Below are positions 33,602 through 41,948 of a DNA stretch of 48,520 nt, piece by piece. The position numbers and the translations under genes are program-made. A model generated the notes under the pieces. It was not told the DNA's origin, searched no databases, and saw only the letters and a program-made list of their open reading frames with translations. The stretch comes from JBKPCD01 sp046727175. Lineage in GTDB: Bacteria > Acidobacteriota > Vicinamibacteria > Vicinamibacterales > 2-12-FULL-66-21. The DNA lies in the NCBI GenBank assembly GCA_046727175.1, contig JBKPCD010000224.1, forward strand, positions 1 through 48,520, written 5' to 3'. Numbering within the stretch: the stretch's first letter is position 1; every line of letters begins with the position of its first letter.

Positions 33602-35122
33602 ATGATCCTCCTCGACGGCGCATCGCTCACGCTCGACCACCTCGTCTCGATTGCCGACCGAGGCGACATCGTCGCTCTCTCCCCGGACGTAGTTCGGGGA
33701 GTCGATGCGTCGCGGGCTATCGTCGATCGCCATGCTCAGAGGGAAGAGGCGGTCTACGGCATCAACACAGGCTTCGGCGCGCTCGCCGAGACGGTCATCC
33801 CGCGCCAAGCGCTTGGCGCGCTGCAACTGAACCTGCTTCGCAGTCACGCGGCCGGCGTCGGAGAGCCGCTCCCCCTTCGCGCCGTGCGCGCGACCATGGC
33901 GCTGCGCGCGAACGTGCTGGCGAAGGGCTATTCGGGCATCCGGCGAGTCACGATCGAACTCCTGATCGAGCTGCTGAACCGCGGCGTGCACCCGGTCGTG
34001 CCGAGCCGAGGGTCGGTCGGTGCCAGCGGCGATCTCGCACCGCTCGCGCATCTCGCGCTCGTGCTCGTGGGTGAAGGCTCGGCCACCCTGGGCGATGACG
34101 GCCACGTCATGTCGGGCCGTGATGCGCTGACCGCGGTCGGACTCGAGCCCCTGACGCTCGAGCCGAAGGAAGGCCTGGCGCTCATCAACGGAACGCAGCC
34201 GTCGACGGCGGTCGCGGCGCTCGCCGTCGCGGGCGCGACGCGACTCGCGCAGGCCGCCGACGTGGCCGCCGCCCTCTCGATCGATGCGTTGCGCGGATCG
34301 GTGCGGCCGTTCGATGCCCGGATTCACGCCGCACGGCCGCACGCCGGTCAGGCCATTTCCGCGGCGAACATCCGGCGACTGCTCGCCGAGAGCGCCATCA
34401 ACCAATCCCACGAGCACTGCGGACGCGTGCAGGATGCGTACTCGCTGCGGTGCGCCGCTCAGGTGCACGGGGCGGCGCGAGACGCGCTTCGCTACGTCGC
34501 AGACACGCTGACGATCGAAGCCAACGCGGTCACGGACAACCCGATGGTGTTCTCCGACCAGGGCGACATCATCTCGGGCGGCAACTTCCACGGCGCGCCA
34601 GTTGCGGTCGCGTGCGATCTCCACGCGATCGCGCTCGCGCAGCTCGCGACGATCAGCGAGCGGCGATCGGATCGGCTGGTGAATCCGGTTCTCAGCGAGC
34701 TGCCCGCCTTTCTCACGCGCCGGAGCGGGGTGCAATCAGGCTATATGCTCGCGCAGGTGACCGCCGCGGCGCTCGCGTCCGAGATCAAGACGCTGGCGCA
34801 CCCGGCCAGCGTCGACACGATTCCGACGTCGGCGAATCGCGAGGATCACGTGAGCATGAGCATGGGCGCGGCCCTCAAGGCGGAACGCGCGCTGCAGCTC
34901 GCGACGCGCGTGATCGCCATCGAAATGCTCTGCGCCTGTCAGGGAATCGATCTGCTCGCCCCGCTTACGACGTCGCCGGCGCTGCAACGCGTGCACGCAC
35001 GCGTGCGATCCGTCGTCCCGATGCTCACCGACGATCGTCCGCCGGCGCCGGACATCGAGGCGATCTCAAAATTGATCACTGACGGTTCGCTCGGAAGCGC
35101 GTGCGACGCAGAAGTCAAGTAA
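33602..35122 (+). CDS. hutH: Histidine ammonia-lyase
   Basis: A 506-aa enzyme that converts histidine to urocanate and ammonia, the first step of histidine degradation. The MIO-forming tripeptide Ala141-Ser142-Gly143 lies in GSVGASGDLAPLAH, and the catalytic Tyr near YGINTGFG is present. The C-terminal NREDHVSMSMGAA region matches HutH. There is no ribosome binding site, consistent with a very short leader. hutU follows 120 bp later with its own promoter. hutI and the final hut steps are not in this window. Confidence 0.95.
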   Translation: MILLDGASLTLDHLVSIADRGDIVALSPDVVRGVDASRAIVDRHAQREEAVYGINTGFGALAETVIPRQALGALQLNLLRSHAAGVGEPLPLRAVRATMALRANVLAKGYSGIRRVTIELLIELLNRGVHPVVPSRGSVGASGDLAPLAHLALVLVGEGSATLGDDGHVMSGRDALTAVGLEPLTLEPKEGLALINGTQPSTAVAALAVAGATRLAQAADVAAALSIDALRGSVRPFDARIHAARPHAGQAISAANIRRLLAESAINQSHEHCGRVQDAYSLRCAAQVHGAARDALRYVADTLTIEANAVTDNPMVFSDQGDIISGGNFHGAPVAVACDLHAIALAQLATISERRSDRLVNPVLSELPAFLTRRSGVQSGYMLAQVTAAALASEIKTLAHPASVDTIPTSANREDHVSMSMGAALKAERALQLATRVIAIEMLCACQGIDLLAPLTTSPALQRVHARVRSVVPMLTDDRPPAPDIEAISKLITDGSLGSACDAEVK

Positions 35123-35140
35123 GAAATTTTTCAATTTCGA

Positions 35141-35169
35141 TTGACAATGCGCGCGTACGTTCTTAGATT
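35141..35169 (+). promoter_or_regulatory. Sigma-70-type promoter for hutU
   Basis: TTGACA (35141-35146), a 17-bp spacer and TAGATT (35164-35169). This is the best -35/-10 pair in the window. Predicted transcription starts near 35176, giving a ~67-nt leader that contains the hairpin at 35185-35215. Confidence 0.65.
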
Positions 35170-35184
35170 GCTTACCTTTGGATT

Positions 35185-35215
35185 GCGTCGTGCGCGTTCT
35201 TCGAACGCACGACGC
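35185..35215 (+). promoter_or_regulatory. Strong hairpin in the hutU leader
   Basis: GCGTCGTGCG (35185-35194) pairs with CGCACGACGC (35206-35215); inner GTTC/GAAC can extend the stem. It ends 27 bp before ATG 35243 and lacks a T tract. It could be an attenuator, an RNA stabiliser or an operator. Confidence 0.55.
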
Positions 35216-35242
35216 GCGTCCGAAGACGCCAACCTCAGAACA

Positions 35243-36919
35243 ATGAGCATTCTCAGCCGACATGTCAGTGCGCCGCGGGGCACGACCATCTCCTGCAAAG
35301 GCTGGGCACAGGAAGCCGCGCTCCGAATGCTCATGAACAATCTGGACCCGGCGGTCGCCGAACGTCCGGACGATCTCATCGTTTATGGCGGGTCCGGTCG
35401 CGCCGCCCGAAGCTGGGCGGCCTTCGACGCGATCGTCGACACGCTGCGCGGCCTCGAGCACGACGAAACGCTCATCGTGCAATCAGGGAATCCGGTCGCC
35501 GTGTTTCGCACGCATCCATGGGCGCCGCGCGTGCTCATCGCGAATGCGCTCCTCGTGCCTGCCTGGGCGACGTGGGAGCGGTTCCGCGATCTCGAGGATC
35601 GCGGCCTCACGATGTACGGGCAGATGACCGCGGGCAGCTGGATCTACATCGGGACGCAGGGCATCCTTCAAGGGACCTACGAAACCCTCGCCGCGCTCGC
35701 GCGAAAGCATTTCGAAGGGAGCCTTGCCGGCCGCCTTGTCGTGACCGCAGGCCTGGGTGGCATGGGCGGCGCACAGCCGCTTGCGGTGACGATGAACAGT
35801 GGCATCGCGCTGGTCGTCGAAGTCGATCGCTCGCGGATCGAGCGACGTCTCGCGACCGGTTACGTGGACGAGTCGTGCCGCGATCTCGATGGCGCGCTGG
35901 CGCGCGTCGAAGAGGCTCGCCGGGACGGCGTGCCGCGATCGATTGCGCTCGAAGGCAACGCCGCCGACGTTCTTCCCGAGCTGGTGCGCCGTGGCGTGAC
36001 GCCGGACGTGCTCACCGATCAGACATCCGCGCACGATCCCCTGAACGGCTATGTGCCAACAGCGTTGTCGGTTGCGGAAAGCGCCATGCTTCGCCAACGT
36101 GCTCCCGACGAATACGTGCGTCGATCGATGGCCTCGATGGCGCAGCACGTGCGGGCGATGCTCGCGCTGAAGCGGCGTGGCGCCGTGACCTTCGACTACG
36201 GCAACAACCTCAGGGCTCAGGCCGAAAAGGCGGGCGTCCCCGACGCGTTCGAGATTCCGGGGTTCGTGCCCGAGTACATCCGCCCCTTGTTCTGCGAGGG
36301 CAAGGGACCGTTCCGGTGGGCCGCGTTGTCCGGCGAGGCCTCGGACATCGGCGCGACCGACGATCTCGCGCTTGCGATGTTTGCCGACGATCCAGCGCTA
36401 TGCCGGTGGATTGGTCTGGCGCGCGAGCGCGTGGTCTTTCAGGGATTGCCGGCGCGGATTTTCTGGCTTGGCTACGGCGACCGCGCGCGCTTCGGCCTCG
36501 CGATCAACGATCTCGTCCGCCGCGGCATCGTCCACGCGCCAATCGTGATTGGACGGGATCACCTCGATGCGGGGTCTGTCGCATCGCCCAATCGCGAAAC
36601 CGAGCACATGCGCGATGGCAGCGACGCAATCGCCGATTGGCCGGTGCTCAACGCGCTGCTGAATACGTCGTGCGGCGCGACGTGGGTGTCGGTCCACCAT
36701 GGCGGCGGCGTCGGGATCGGGTACTCGCTCCATGCCGGGATGGTGATCGTGGCCGACGGGACGCGGGAAGCCGACGAGAAACTCCAACGTGTGTTGACAT
36801 GCGATCCCGGTCTTGGCGTGGTGCGTCACGCCGACGCCGGATATCCGGAAGCGATCGAGACTGCGCGGCGGCACGGGCTGGACATGCCGATGTCCGCGCA
36901 CGGAGGATCGGCAAGATGA
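35243..36919 (+). CDS. hutU: Urocanate hydratase
   Basis: A 558-aa NAD-dependent enzyme converting urocanate to imidazolonepropionate, the second step of histidine degradation. YGGSGRAARSW, YIGTQGILQGTYET, the NAD-binding GGMGGAQPLAVTMN, LTDQTSAHDPLNGY and the C-terminal VHHGGGVGIGYSLHAG are all intact. The frame opens upstream at 35141, but that stretch is promoter and hairpin, so ATG 35243 at MSILSRHV is chosen. Its stop overlaps the start of the next gene (ATGA). Confidence 0.96.
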   Translation: MSILSRHVSAPRGTTISCKGWAQEAALRMLMNNLDPAVAERPDDLIVYGGSGRAARSWAAFDAIVDTLRGLEHDETLIVQSGNPVAVFRTHPWAPRVLIANALLVPAWATWERFRDLEDRGLTMYGQMTAGSWIYIGTQGILQGTYETLAALARKHFEGSLAGRLVVTAGLGGMGGAQPLAVTMNSGIALVVEVDRSRIERRLATGYVDESCRDLDGALARVEEARRDGVPRSIALEGNAADVLPELVRRGVTPDVLTDQTSAHDPLNGYVPTALSVAESAMLRQRAPDEYVRRSMASMAQHVRAMLALKRRGAVTFDYGNNLRAQAEKAGVPDAFEIPGFVPEYIRPLFCEGKGPFRWAALSGEASDIGATDDLALAMFADDPALCRWIGLARERVVFQGLPARIFWLGYGDRARFGLAINDLVRRGIVHAPIVIGRDHLDAGSVASPNRETEHMRDGSDAIADWPVLNALLNTSCGATWVSVHHGGGVGIGYSLHAGMVIVADGTREADEKLQRVLTCDPGLGVVRHADAGYPEAIETARRHGLDMPMSAHGGSAR

Positions 36920-38100
36920 TCATCCCGGAGCGGCCGGCACTCGAACGGCGTGTGCTCGCGACACTCGATGGTTCTGACAACACAGCGCGGATCCCGGTCG
37001 TCCTTGGTGGCTGCGGCTCCGGGCGGACATCCTTGCTGTTGCGCCTGCGCGATCTCATCGGGCGCACATCGACTCAGTACATCGACGTCGAGCGCATCGC
37101 GACGACACCCGAACGATTCCTGCGATCAGTCAGGACCCACTCACCGTTTCCCACGCAGGCGTCCGGTCAGGACGCAGAGCAGGATGTGAGCGCTCGCGAA
37201 GCGTTCGATGCCACGCTGACATTCCTGACGACCGGCCGGACCGTTGGCGAGGTTCCTCCGACGTTCCTGCTCGACGAATTTCTCGAGCTGCGGACGTTCG
37301 AGAGCTTCCCCGGCCTGCGAACCGTTCTCCGAGACCTGACGAGCGCGCTCGCATCGAGCGGAAATCGTTTCGTCCTCACGAGCCGGTACGCCGCACGTGC
37401 GCTCCGGCTGCTGCGCGACGCTCCGGCGCGGTTCGAGATCATCCACGTCACGCCCCTCACGACCGCCGAGATTCGCGCGACGCTGCCCGGGCCGGCCGAT
37501 GCGGCCACCGCGAGCCCTTTTCGCGAGGCAGAGGACGATCGCGCGCGGGACGAGCTCGCAAAGGTCGTTCAGTCCTTATCCGATGGCAGACCCGCGTATG
37601 CGAAGCTGATCGCCGAAACCGCGGTCACACTGCGCGGCGGCGACCCGGTCAGCGCGCTCTCCGCGCTGCTTGCGCCGGAAGGCCGTCTCGCGGCTGCGTG
37701 CCGCTTCTCGTACGAGTTGCGTCTGCATCGCGCACGCGGCTATGGCGCACTCAAAGCGATCCTCGATGTGCTCTCGGAAGAAGAGCCGCTGACGCTGACG
37801 GAAATCGCGCTGCGATTGCGCCGCACTCCGGGATCGACCAAGGACTACCTGTCGTGGCTCGAAGACGTCGATCTGATCGTCTCGCGCCAGAAGCGCTACA
37901 GCTTTGCCGATCCGCTGATGCGACTCTGGGTCCGGCTGCACTGCCGGCCGGCTCCGCCAACCGACGAGGAGCTCGCACGCGAGGTTCTTGGATACGTCAT
38001 GATGCGTCTGCCGCAGACCGAGCCCGCACTGGCGCTCGCGGGCACCGCCGGCCAGGACGCTCAGCGCGGCAAGGGCTGGGGGATCATCGAAATCGATTAG
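36916..38100 (+). CDS. AAA-type ATPase with winged-helix tail, coupled to hutU
   Basis: A 394-aa protein resembling archaeal-type (PF01637-like) ATPases. The P-loop is GGCGSGRTS (residues 31-39), in which the invariant Lys is Arg37. The Walker B is TFLLDEFLEL, and a sensor-type TSRY follows. Residues ~270-340 form a winged helix (LTLTEIALRLRRTPGSTKDY, VDLIVSRQKRYSFADPLMRL). Its ATG lies in the 4-bp overlap with the hutU stop, so it is translated with hutU. The Arg substitution suggests weakened ATP hydrolysis or a regulatory role. No link between this family and histidine use is known to me. Confidence 0.75.
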   Translation: MIIPERPALERRVLATLDGSDNTARIPVVLGGCGSGRTSLLLRLRDLIGRTSTQYIDVERIATTPERFLRSVRTHSPFPTQASGQDAEQDVSAREAFDATLTFLTTGRTVGEVPPTFLLDEFLELRTFESFPGLRTVLRDLTSALASSGNRFVLTSRYAARALRLLRDAPARFEIIHVTPLTTAEIRATLPGPADAATASPFREAEDDRARDELAKVVQSLSDGRPAYAKLIAETAVTLRGGDPVSALSALLAPEGRLAAACRFSYELRLHRARGYGALKAILDVLSEEEPLTLTEIALRLRRTPGSTKDYLSWLEDVDLIVSRQKRYSFADPLMRLWVRLHCRPAPPTDEELAREVLGYVMMRLPQTEPALALAGTAGQDAQRGKGWGIIEID

Positions 38101-38150
38101 ATTGGTGGGTCAGCGCTAAGCCCTGATAGAAACCGCCGACTGAAGAACAC

Positions 38151-38212
38151 GAGATCATAAGGTCAGGAGATTAATGGCTTACGAAATAACATCCTGATCT
38201 TGTGATCTCCTG
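38151..38212. repeat. Inverted, heptamer-like repeat between ATPase and VanZ-like genes
   Basis: GAGATCATAAGGTCAGG (38151-38167) and CCTGATCTTGTGATCTC (38193-38209) can pair with one mismatch and one G-T pair. Words GAGATCA, TAAGGTC and AGGAGAT step at 7 bp. The right arm encodes the last residues (RRSQDQDV) of the VanZ-like protein. It is a plausible bidirectional terminator. Confidence 0.6.
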
Positions 38213-38997
38213 TTAACCACTACGGTTCTCATCCCCATCCACAGACAGCCCAGGATCAGCACCGCTTCCGACGCCACGAGCTGATGGAACTCCCGGCCTC
38301 CAGGTGTGACCGTGAAGAACGGCGCGCGCATCGGAGGTGCGGCGATCAGCCCGACCAGAAGCGCGACGCCGATGACGCACATCACGCGTCGGGTAGGTAA
38401 GAGCGTGTGACGCAGATTCGCACGCATGAAGAGGCGTCCGAGCACGACACCAAATGCGGCGCCGAGCGTGTTCAGCACCACATCGTTCCAATCGAAGTAG
38501 GTCGGACGGCCGCGCGGCAGTGCCGTGAACTGATACGTCTCGTCGAGGGCGCCGAGGCCCGCCGCAATCAGGAACCCGAGCTCCGGGCGCACGCCGCCGC
38601 GCAACAGAAGCAGCGCGACGAGCGCGTACTGCGGGTAGTGAATGTTCTCGATGCCCGCGACGAGGATAAAGCGCTGCGCGAGGAGCGCCGCGCCAAATAG
38701 CGCCGCGACGCCAGCGGTCGTGACGAGGTTTCGCCGTCGAGGCCAGACTGCCGCGATGACGACCGTCACAACTCCGAGGCCGAGGAATCCGCGGCGAAGA
38801 AAAGTGTCGTACGGAACCCAGCCGACCTTCTTGACGAGCGCGTCGCAGAAATCGGTGATGGGCAGGTGCAGCCACAGGTCCGCGACGAACATCCCGAAGG
38901 CCGCGATGATCCACACACCTGACGCGGGCGCGGACTGCCCTGTTGTACGGTCCGCCACTGCGACAGAGCGCTCGACGTGTACGGTCGTGAGGTGCAC
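38179..38997 (-). CDS. VanZ-like family membrane protein
   Basis: A membrane protein of 272 aa with six or seven hydrophobic segments. The VanZ pattern is LGALDETYQFTALPRGRPTY followed by FDWNDVVLNTLGAAFGVVLG (Asp-Glu, Gln, Arg, Asp, Asn, Gly). The frame is open to 39207, but the upstream part is Arg-rich low-complexity text, so GTG 38997 (VHLTTVHVERS) is preferred; AT-rich TATTCAATTACT lies just before it. The C-terminal ~10 residues come from the repeat at 38191-38212. VanZ relatives include teicoplanin-resistance proteins, but most have unknown roles. Confidence 0.75.
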   Translation of the reverse strand: MHLTTVHVERSVAVADRTTGQSAPASGVWIIAAFGMFVADLWLHLPITDFCDALVKKVGWVPYDTFLRRGFLGLGVVTVVIAAVWPRRRNLVTTAGVAALFGAALLAQRFILVAGIENIHYPQYALVALLLLRGGVRPELGFLIAAGLGALDETYQFTALPRGRPTYFDWNDVVLNTLGAAFGVVLGRLFMRANLRHTLLPTRRVMCVIGVALLVGLIAAPPMRAPFFTVTPGGREFHQLVASEAVLILGCLWMGMRTVVVNRRSQDQDVIS

Positions 38998-39326
38998 CGG
39001 AGTAATTGAATAAATGGGCGTGGGGCCCCACCCGCAGCACCCGAGCGCGCAAAAGGCGCGCCGTGCACCCTTCTCACCGCCCGCGCGTCGCGGATTACAC
39101 CCAACGCGCACAGAACGTGCTCGGGCCGAGCGTTCACGCTCCGCGCGAGCCACAGCGCTCGGAGTGCAAGCGATACGCCATGGCGCCTGACGCGAGCATG
39201 GCCGCAAATCCGGGCATTAACCGTGCAGATTGGACGCGTTGCCCGTCATGCGAGGTCGAATCACGGCCCAAAACTGTAATCCGTGGCGAGATCTGATGAT
39301 CGACCTCGCCTGGTCCGTGTCCGTCC
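38998..39326. other. 329-bp gap between divergent VanZ-like and TMTC-like genes
   Basis: It contains GTGGGGCCCCAC (39020-39031), a perfect 12-bp palindrome close to the VanZ-like start, and GCGCGC...GCGCGC pairing near 39055-39072. No -35/-10 pair stands out for the TMTC-like gene, and no coding frame is convincing. Confidence 0.4.
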
Positions 39327-41012
39327 ATGTCGGCTAAATCACCTGTTGCTCTCGGACTGGTGAGATCAGGACGGCTCGCCCTCCTCGGTGGCGTGCCGAT
39401 GCTGCTCGCGGGGCTCGTCTACTTGAACGCCCTCGAGAATCCCTTCGTGTGGGATGACTTTCGGACCGTTGCCGCGAACGCCTCGCTCGAGGATCTCTGG
39501 AACCTGCGCGCCGTGCTCACTCACGATGCGACGCGTCCTCTGGTGAATCTCTCGTACGCGGTCGATCGCGCGGTGTGGGGACCGTCGACGTTCGGCTTCC
39601 ACCTCACGAGCGTGCTCCTGCACGTTCTCAATGTCCTGCTCTTGTTTCAGCTCACGCGGCGGCTGGTCGATGAAGGCCAGGGGCCGGCCGGCACGATACG
39701 CGCCGACGTCGCGGCATTTGCTGCAGCGTCGCTCTTCGCGGTCCATCCAATGATGACCGAAGCCGTCGGCTACATCAGCGCGAGAGCCGACGTCCTCTGC
39801 ACCGCGCTCCTTCTTCTGGCGTTCCTCTCGATGCGCGCGTGGGTGCGCGGGGCGGGCTGGCACTGGCTGGCAGGTTCGATCACGCTCTGGGTGATGGCGC
39901 TTGCGACCAAGGAAATCGCTATCGTATTTCCGCTCTTTCTGCTCGCCTTTCGTTACTTCATGTCCGCCGACCAGCCAGAGCTCCATCGCCTGCGGCTCGC
40001 GCGTGCGACGGCGGCGGTCCTCGTCGCGACGCTTGGCGCAGCAGTACTACGCATCGCCGTGCTGCTGCTCCTCGAGAATCCGGGGCTCGGAACGATTCAC
40101 TGGCCGCTCGTCCTCGTCGATTTCGACGTCGTTCGGGAGTACCTTGTGCTGATCTTCAGGCCGGGCGGCCAGTCGATAATGCACTCGGTATCGGCGATCA
40201 ACAGCGTGTTCGCGCCGCGGGCGCTTCTCTCGATCGCGCTCGTGACGGGGCTCGTCGTCGTCGCGATCCGGAGCCGACAGGCGCATGGCGCAATCGGATT
40301 CGGTCTGATCTGGTTTCTCGCATCGCTGGCGCCGCCCGCCGCGCTCGTCGTTCTGGATCTCGGTCATCCGATGGCCGAACATCGGATGTACCTGGCGAGC
40401 TGCGGTCTGTTCCTCAACGCGGGGATGGCGTACGCCTGGCTCGTCGCTCGCGCGCCCTCGCTGAATTGGCGGCTTCGGTTGTTACGGCCCATCGCACTGT
40501 CGGTCGGGATCTTCACGCTGGCAGGTACGACGATCGTCCGGAACGCCGTGTGGACTGATCCGCGGATGCTGTGGTTCGATGCCGTCCAGAAGGCGCCGGA
40601 CATGTGGCTCCCGCAGCTCCTGCTGGGCGAAGCGCTGCACGATGCCGGCGGACACGCGCGAGCCGTGCTCGCGTATCGCGAGGCGATCCGGCTTCGTCCG
40701 GATCATCCCGACACTTACGTCAAGCTCGGGTTGTGTCTGGCGGAGTTGCGGCGTCTCGACGAAGCAAAAGCCGTGTTCGAACAGCTGCGACGGCTCGCTC
40801 CGCGTTCGGCAGCAGCCGCGACGGGGCTCGGGAGCATCGCGGTGCTCTCAGGACGGCTGGACGACGCACAGACCCTGTTCGATGAAGCGCTGATGCTCGA
40901 GCCCCAGAACACGTCAGCGCAGCAATCACTGGCAATGTTGCACACGTTGATCGAGCGCGGGCCCGCAGGAGTGGTTCGCGAACCGCCTCTACGAGCCGGT
41001 CAGCAGCGTTAG
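39327..41012 (+). CDS. TMTC-like membrane glycosyltransferase with C-terminal TPRs
   Basis: A 561-aa protein with about ten membrane segments (residues 15-400) and two or three TPRs (about 420-540: LLGEALHDAGGHARAVLAYR, YVKLGLCLAELRRLDEAKAV). GT-C-fold landmarks are present: NPFVWDDF with an acidic pair in the first loop, ATRPLVNLSYAVDR, HPMMTEAVGYISARADVL and HPMAEHRMYLASCG. Eukaryotic TMTC relatives are O-mannosyltransferases; bacterial ones are uncharacterised. Its 3' end overlaps the convergent RNase III gene by 24 bp. Confidence 0.82.
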   Translation: MSAKSPVALGLVRSGRLALLGGVPMLLAGLVYLNALENPFVWDDFRTVAANASLEDLWNLRAVLTHDATRPLVNLSYAVDRAVWGPSTFGFHLTSVLLHVLNVLLLFQLTRRLVDEGQGPAGTIRADVAAFAAASLFAVHPMMTEAVGYISARADVLCTALLLLAFLSMRAWVRGAGWHWLAGSITLWVMALATKEIAIVFPLFLLAFRYFMSADQPELHRLRLARATAAVLVATLGAAVLRIAVLLLLENPGLGTIHWPLVLVDFDVVREYLVLIFRPGGQSIMHSVSAINSVFAPRALLSIALVTGLVVVAIRSRQAHGAIGFGLIWFLASLAPPAALVVLDLGHPMAEHRMYLASCGLFLNAGMAYAWLVARAPSLNWRLRLLRPIALSVGIFTLAGTTIVRNAVWTDPRMLWFDAVQKAPDMWLPQLLLGEALHDAGGHARAVLAYREAIRLRPDHPDTYVKLGLCLAELRRLDEAKAVFEQLRRLAPRSAAAATGLGSIAVLSGRLDDAQTLFDEALMLEPQNTSAQQSLAMLHTLIERGPAGVVREPPLRAGQQR

Positions 41013-41948
41013 GGCCGCCTTCGCAGCGGCCTGCGCCGCTTCCTTCTTGCTCTTTCCCTCGGCCCGCGAGATCGATTCGCCAGCGACCAGCACTTCGACC
41101 TCGAAGCGTCGGCGATGCGCCGGCCCGGCCTCGGAGACGAGGCGGTACACCGGAAGACCCCGATCGTGCGACTGCAGCCACTCCTGCAGGGCGGACTTGT
41201 AGTCCTCGGTGAACGTCGCCTGCGCGCCCGTCCGCCGCGCCTCTTCGATCAGCTCCTCGAACTGGCGCTGGAGGAACGCCCGCACCGGTTCGATCCCGCC
41301 GTCGAGATAAATCGCCGCAATCAGTGCCTCGTAGCAGTCAGCGATGAGCGCATCCTTTCGCCGCCCCCCGGTCTTCTCTTCACCCCGACCGAGAATGAGG
41401 AAATTGCCGAGACCAATCTTCGCGCCGCGGCGGGCCAGCGACGCCGCCGATACGAGCGACGCCTTCAGCTTCGACTTCTGTCCTTCGTTGAACCGCGGGA
41501 ACTCCCGGAACAGCATGTCCGCGATCACGAAGCCGAGCACCGAGTCGCCGAGAAACTCCAGCGATTCGTTGTCGATCACGCCGCCGCTCGCGTCTTCGTG
41601 CACGCGCGACCGATGTGTCAGCGCGTGCTCGAGCAACCCGCGGTCGCGAAAGCGATAGCCAATTCGCCGCTCCAACGGCTCGAGCTCCGATCCAAATGGC
41701 ACGATCCGGCCCGGACCGACCTCGTCGCGATGACTCTCGATGATTCGTTTGGCGTGCTCGGCGAGGTCCGAGCTGACGGCAACGCGCAGCTCGTTCAGCG
41801 AGAACGGAAACGTCGTCCGCGCCATGTCCGATGAGACGATCGACTTGATCCCGTGCGTTTCGAGGAGGCCTCGCACGACGTCGGCTTCGATTGGCGACTG
41901 GGTGCGGAAGATCACGAGCAGATCGGCCATGCGCTCAGGAGGCGTCAC
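40989..41948 (-). CDS. rnc: Ribonuclease III with N-terminal DUF2007-like domain
   Basis: A 319-aa protein. Residues ~9-72 (LLVIFRTQSPIEADVVRGLL, then VSSDLAEHAKRIIE) resemble DUF2007, a small ferredoxin-like domain. Residues ~88-235 are the RNase III domain with NESLEFLGDSVLGF (Glu131, Asp135) and DCYEALIAAIYLDGG. Residues ~245-319 are a double-stranded-RNA-binding domain ending GKSKKEAAQAAAKAAL. Usual RNase III is ~225-250 aa, so the N-terminal ~80 residues are extra. The start is GTG 41948, directly after the stop of the SpoIIE-type gene; ATG 41930 is an alternative. It cleaves structured RNA and matures rRNA. Confidence 0.9.
   Translation of the reverse strand: MTPPERMADLLVIFRTQSPIEADVVRGLLETHGIKSIVSSDMARTTFPFSLNELRVAVSSDLAEHAKRIIESHRDEVGPGRIVPFGSELEPLERRIGYRFRDRGLLEHALTHRSRVHEDASGGVIDNESLEFLGDSVLGFVIADMLFREFPRFNEGQKSKLKASLVSAASLARRGAKIGLGNFLILGRGEEKTGGRRKDALIADCYEALIAAIYLDGGIEPVRAFLQRQFEELIEEARRTGAQATFTEDYKSALQEWLQSHDRGLPVYRLVSEAGPAHRRRFEVEVLVAGESISRAEGKSKKEAAQAAAKAALTLLTGS

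Noticed and set aside
35518..36915. Upstream extension of the ATPase frame through hutU
   Set aside because: The frame is open by chance within hutU; recognisable ATPase sequence begins only at 36916 and hutU is intact.
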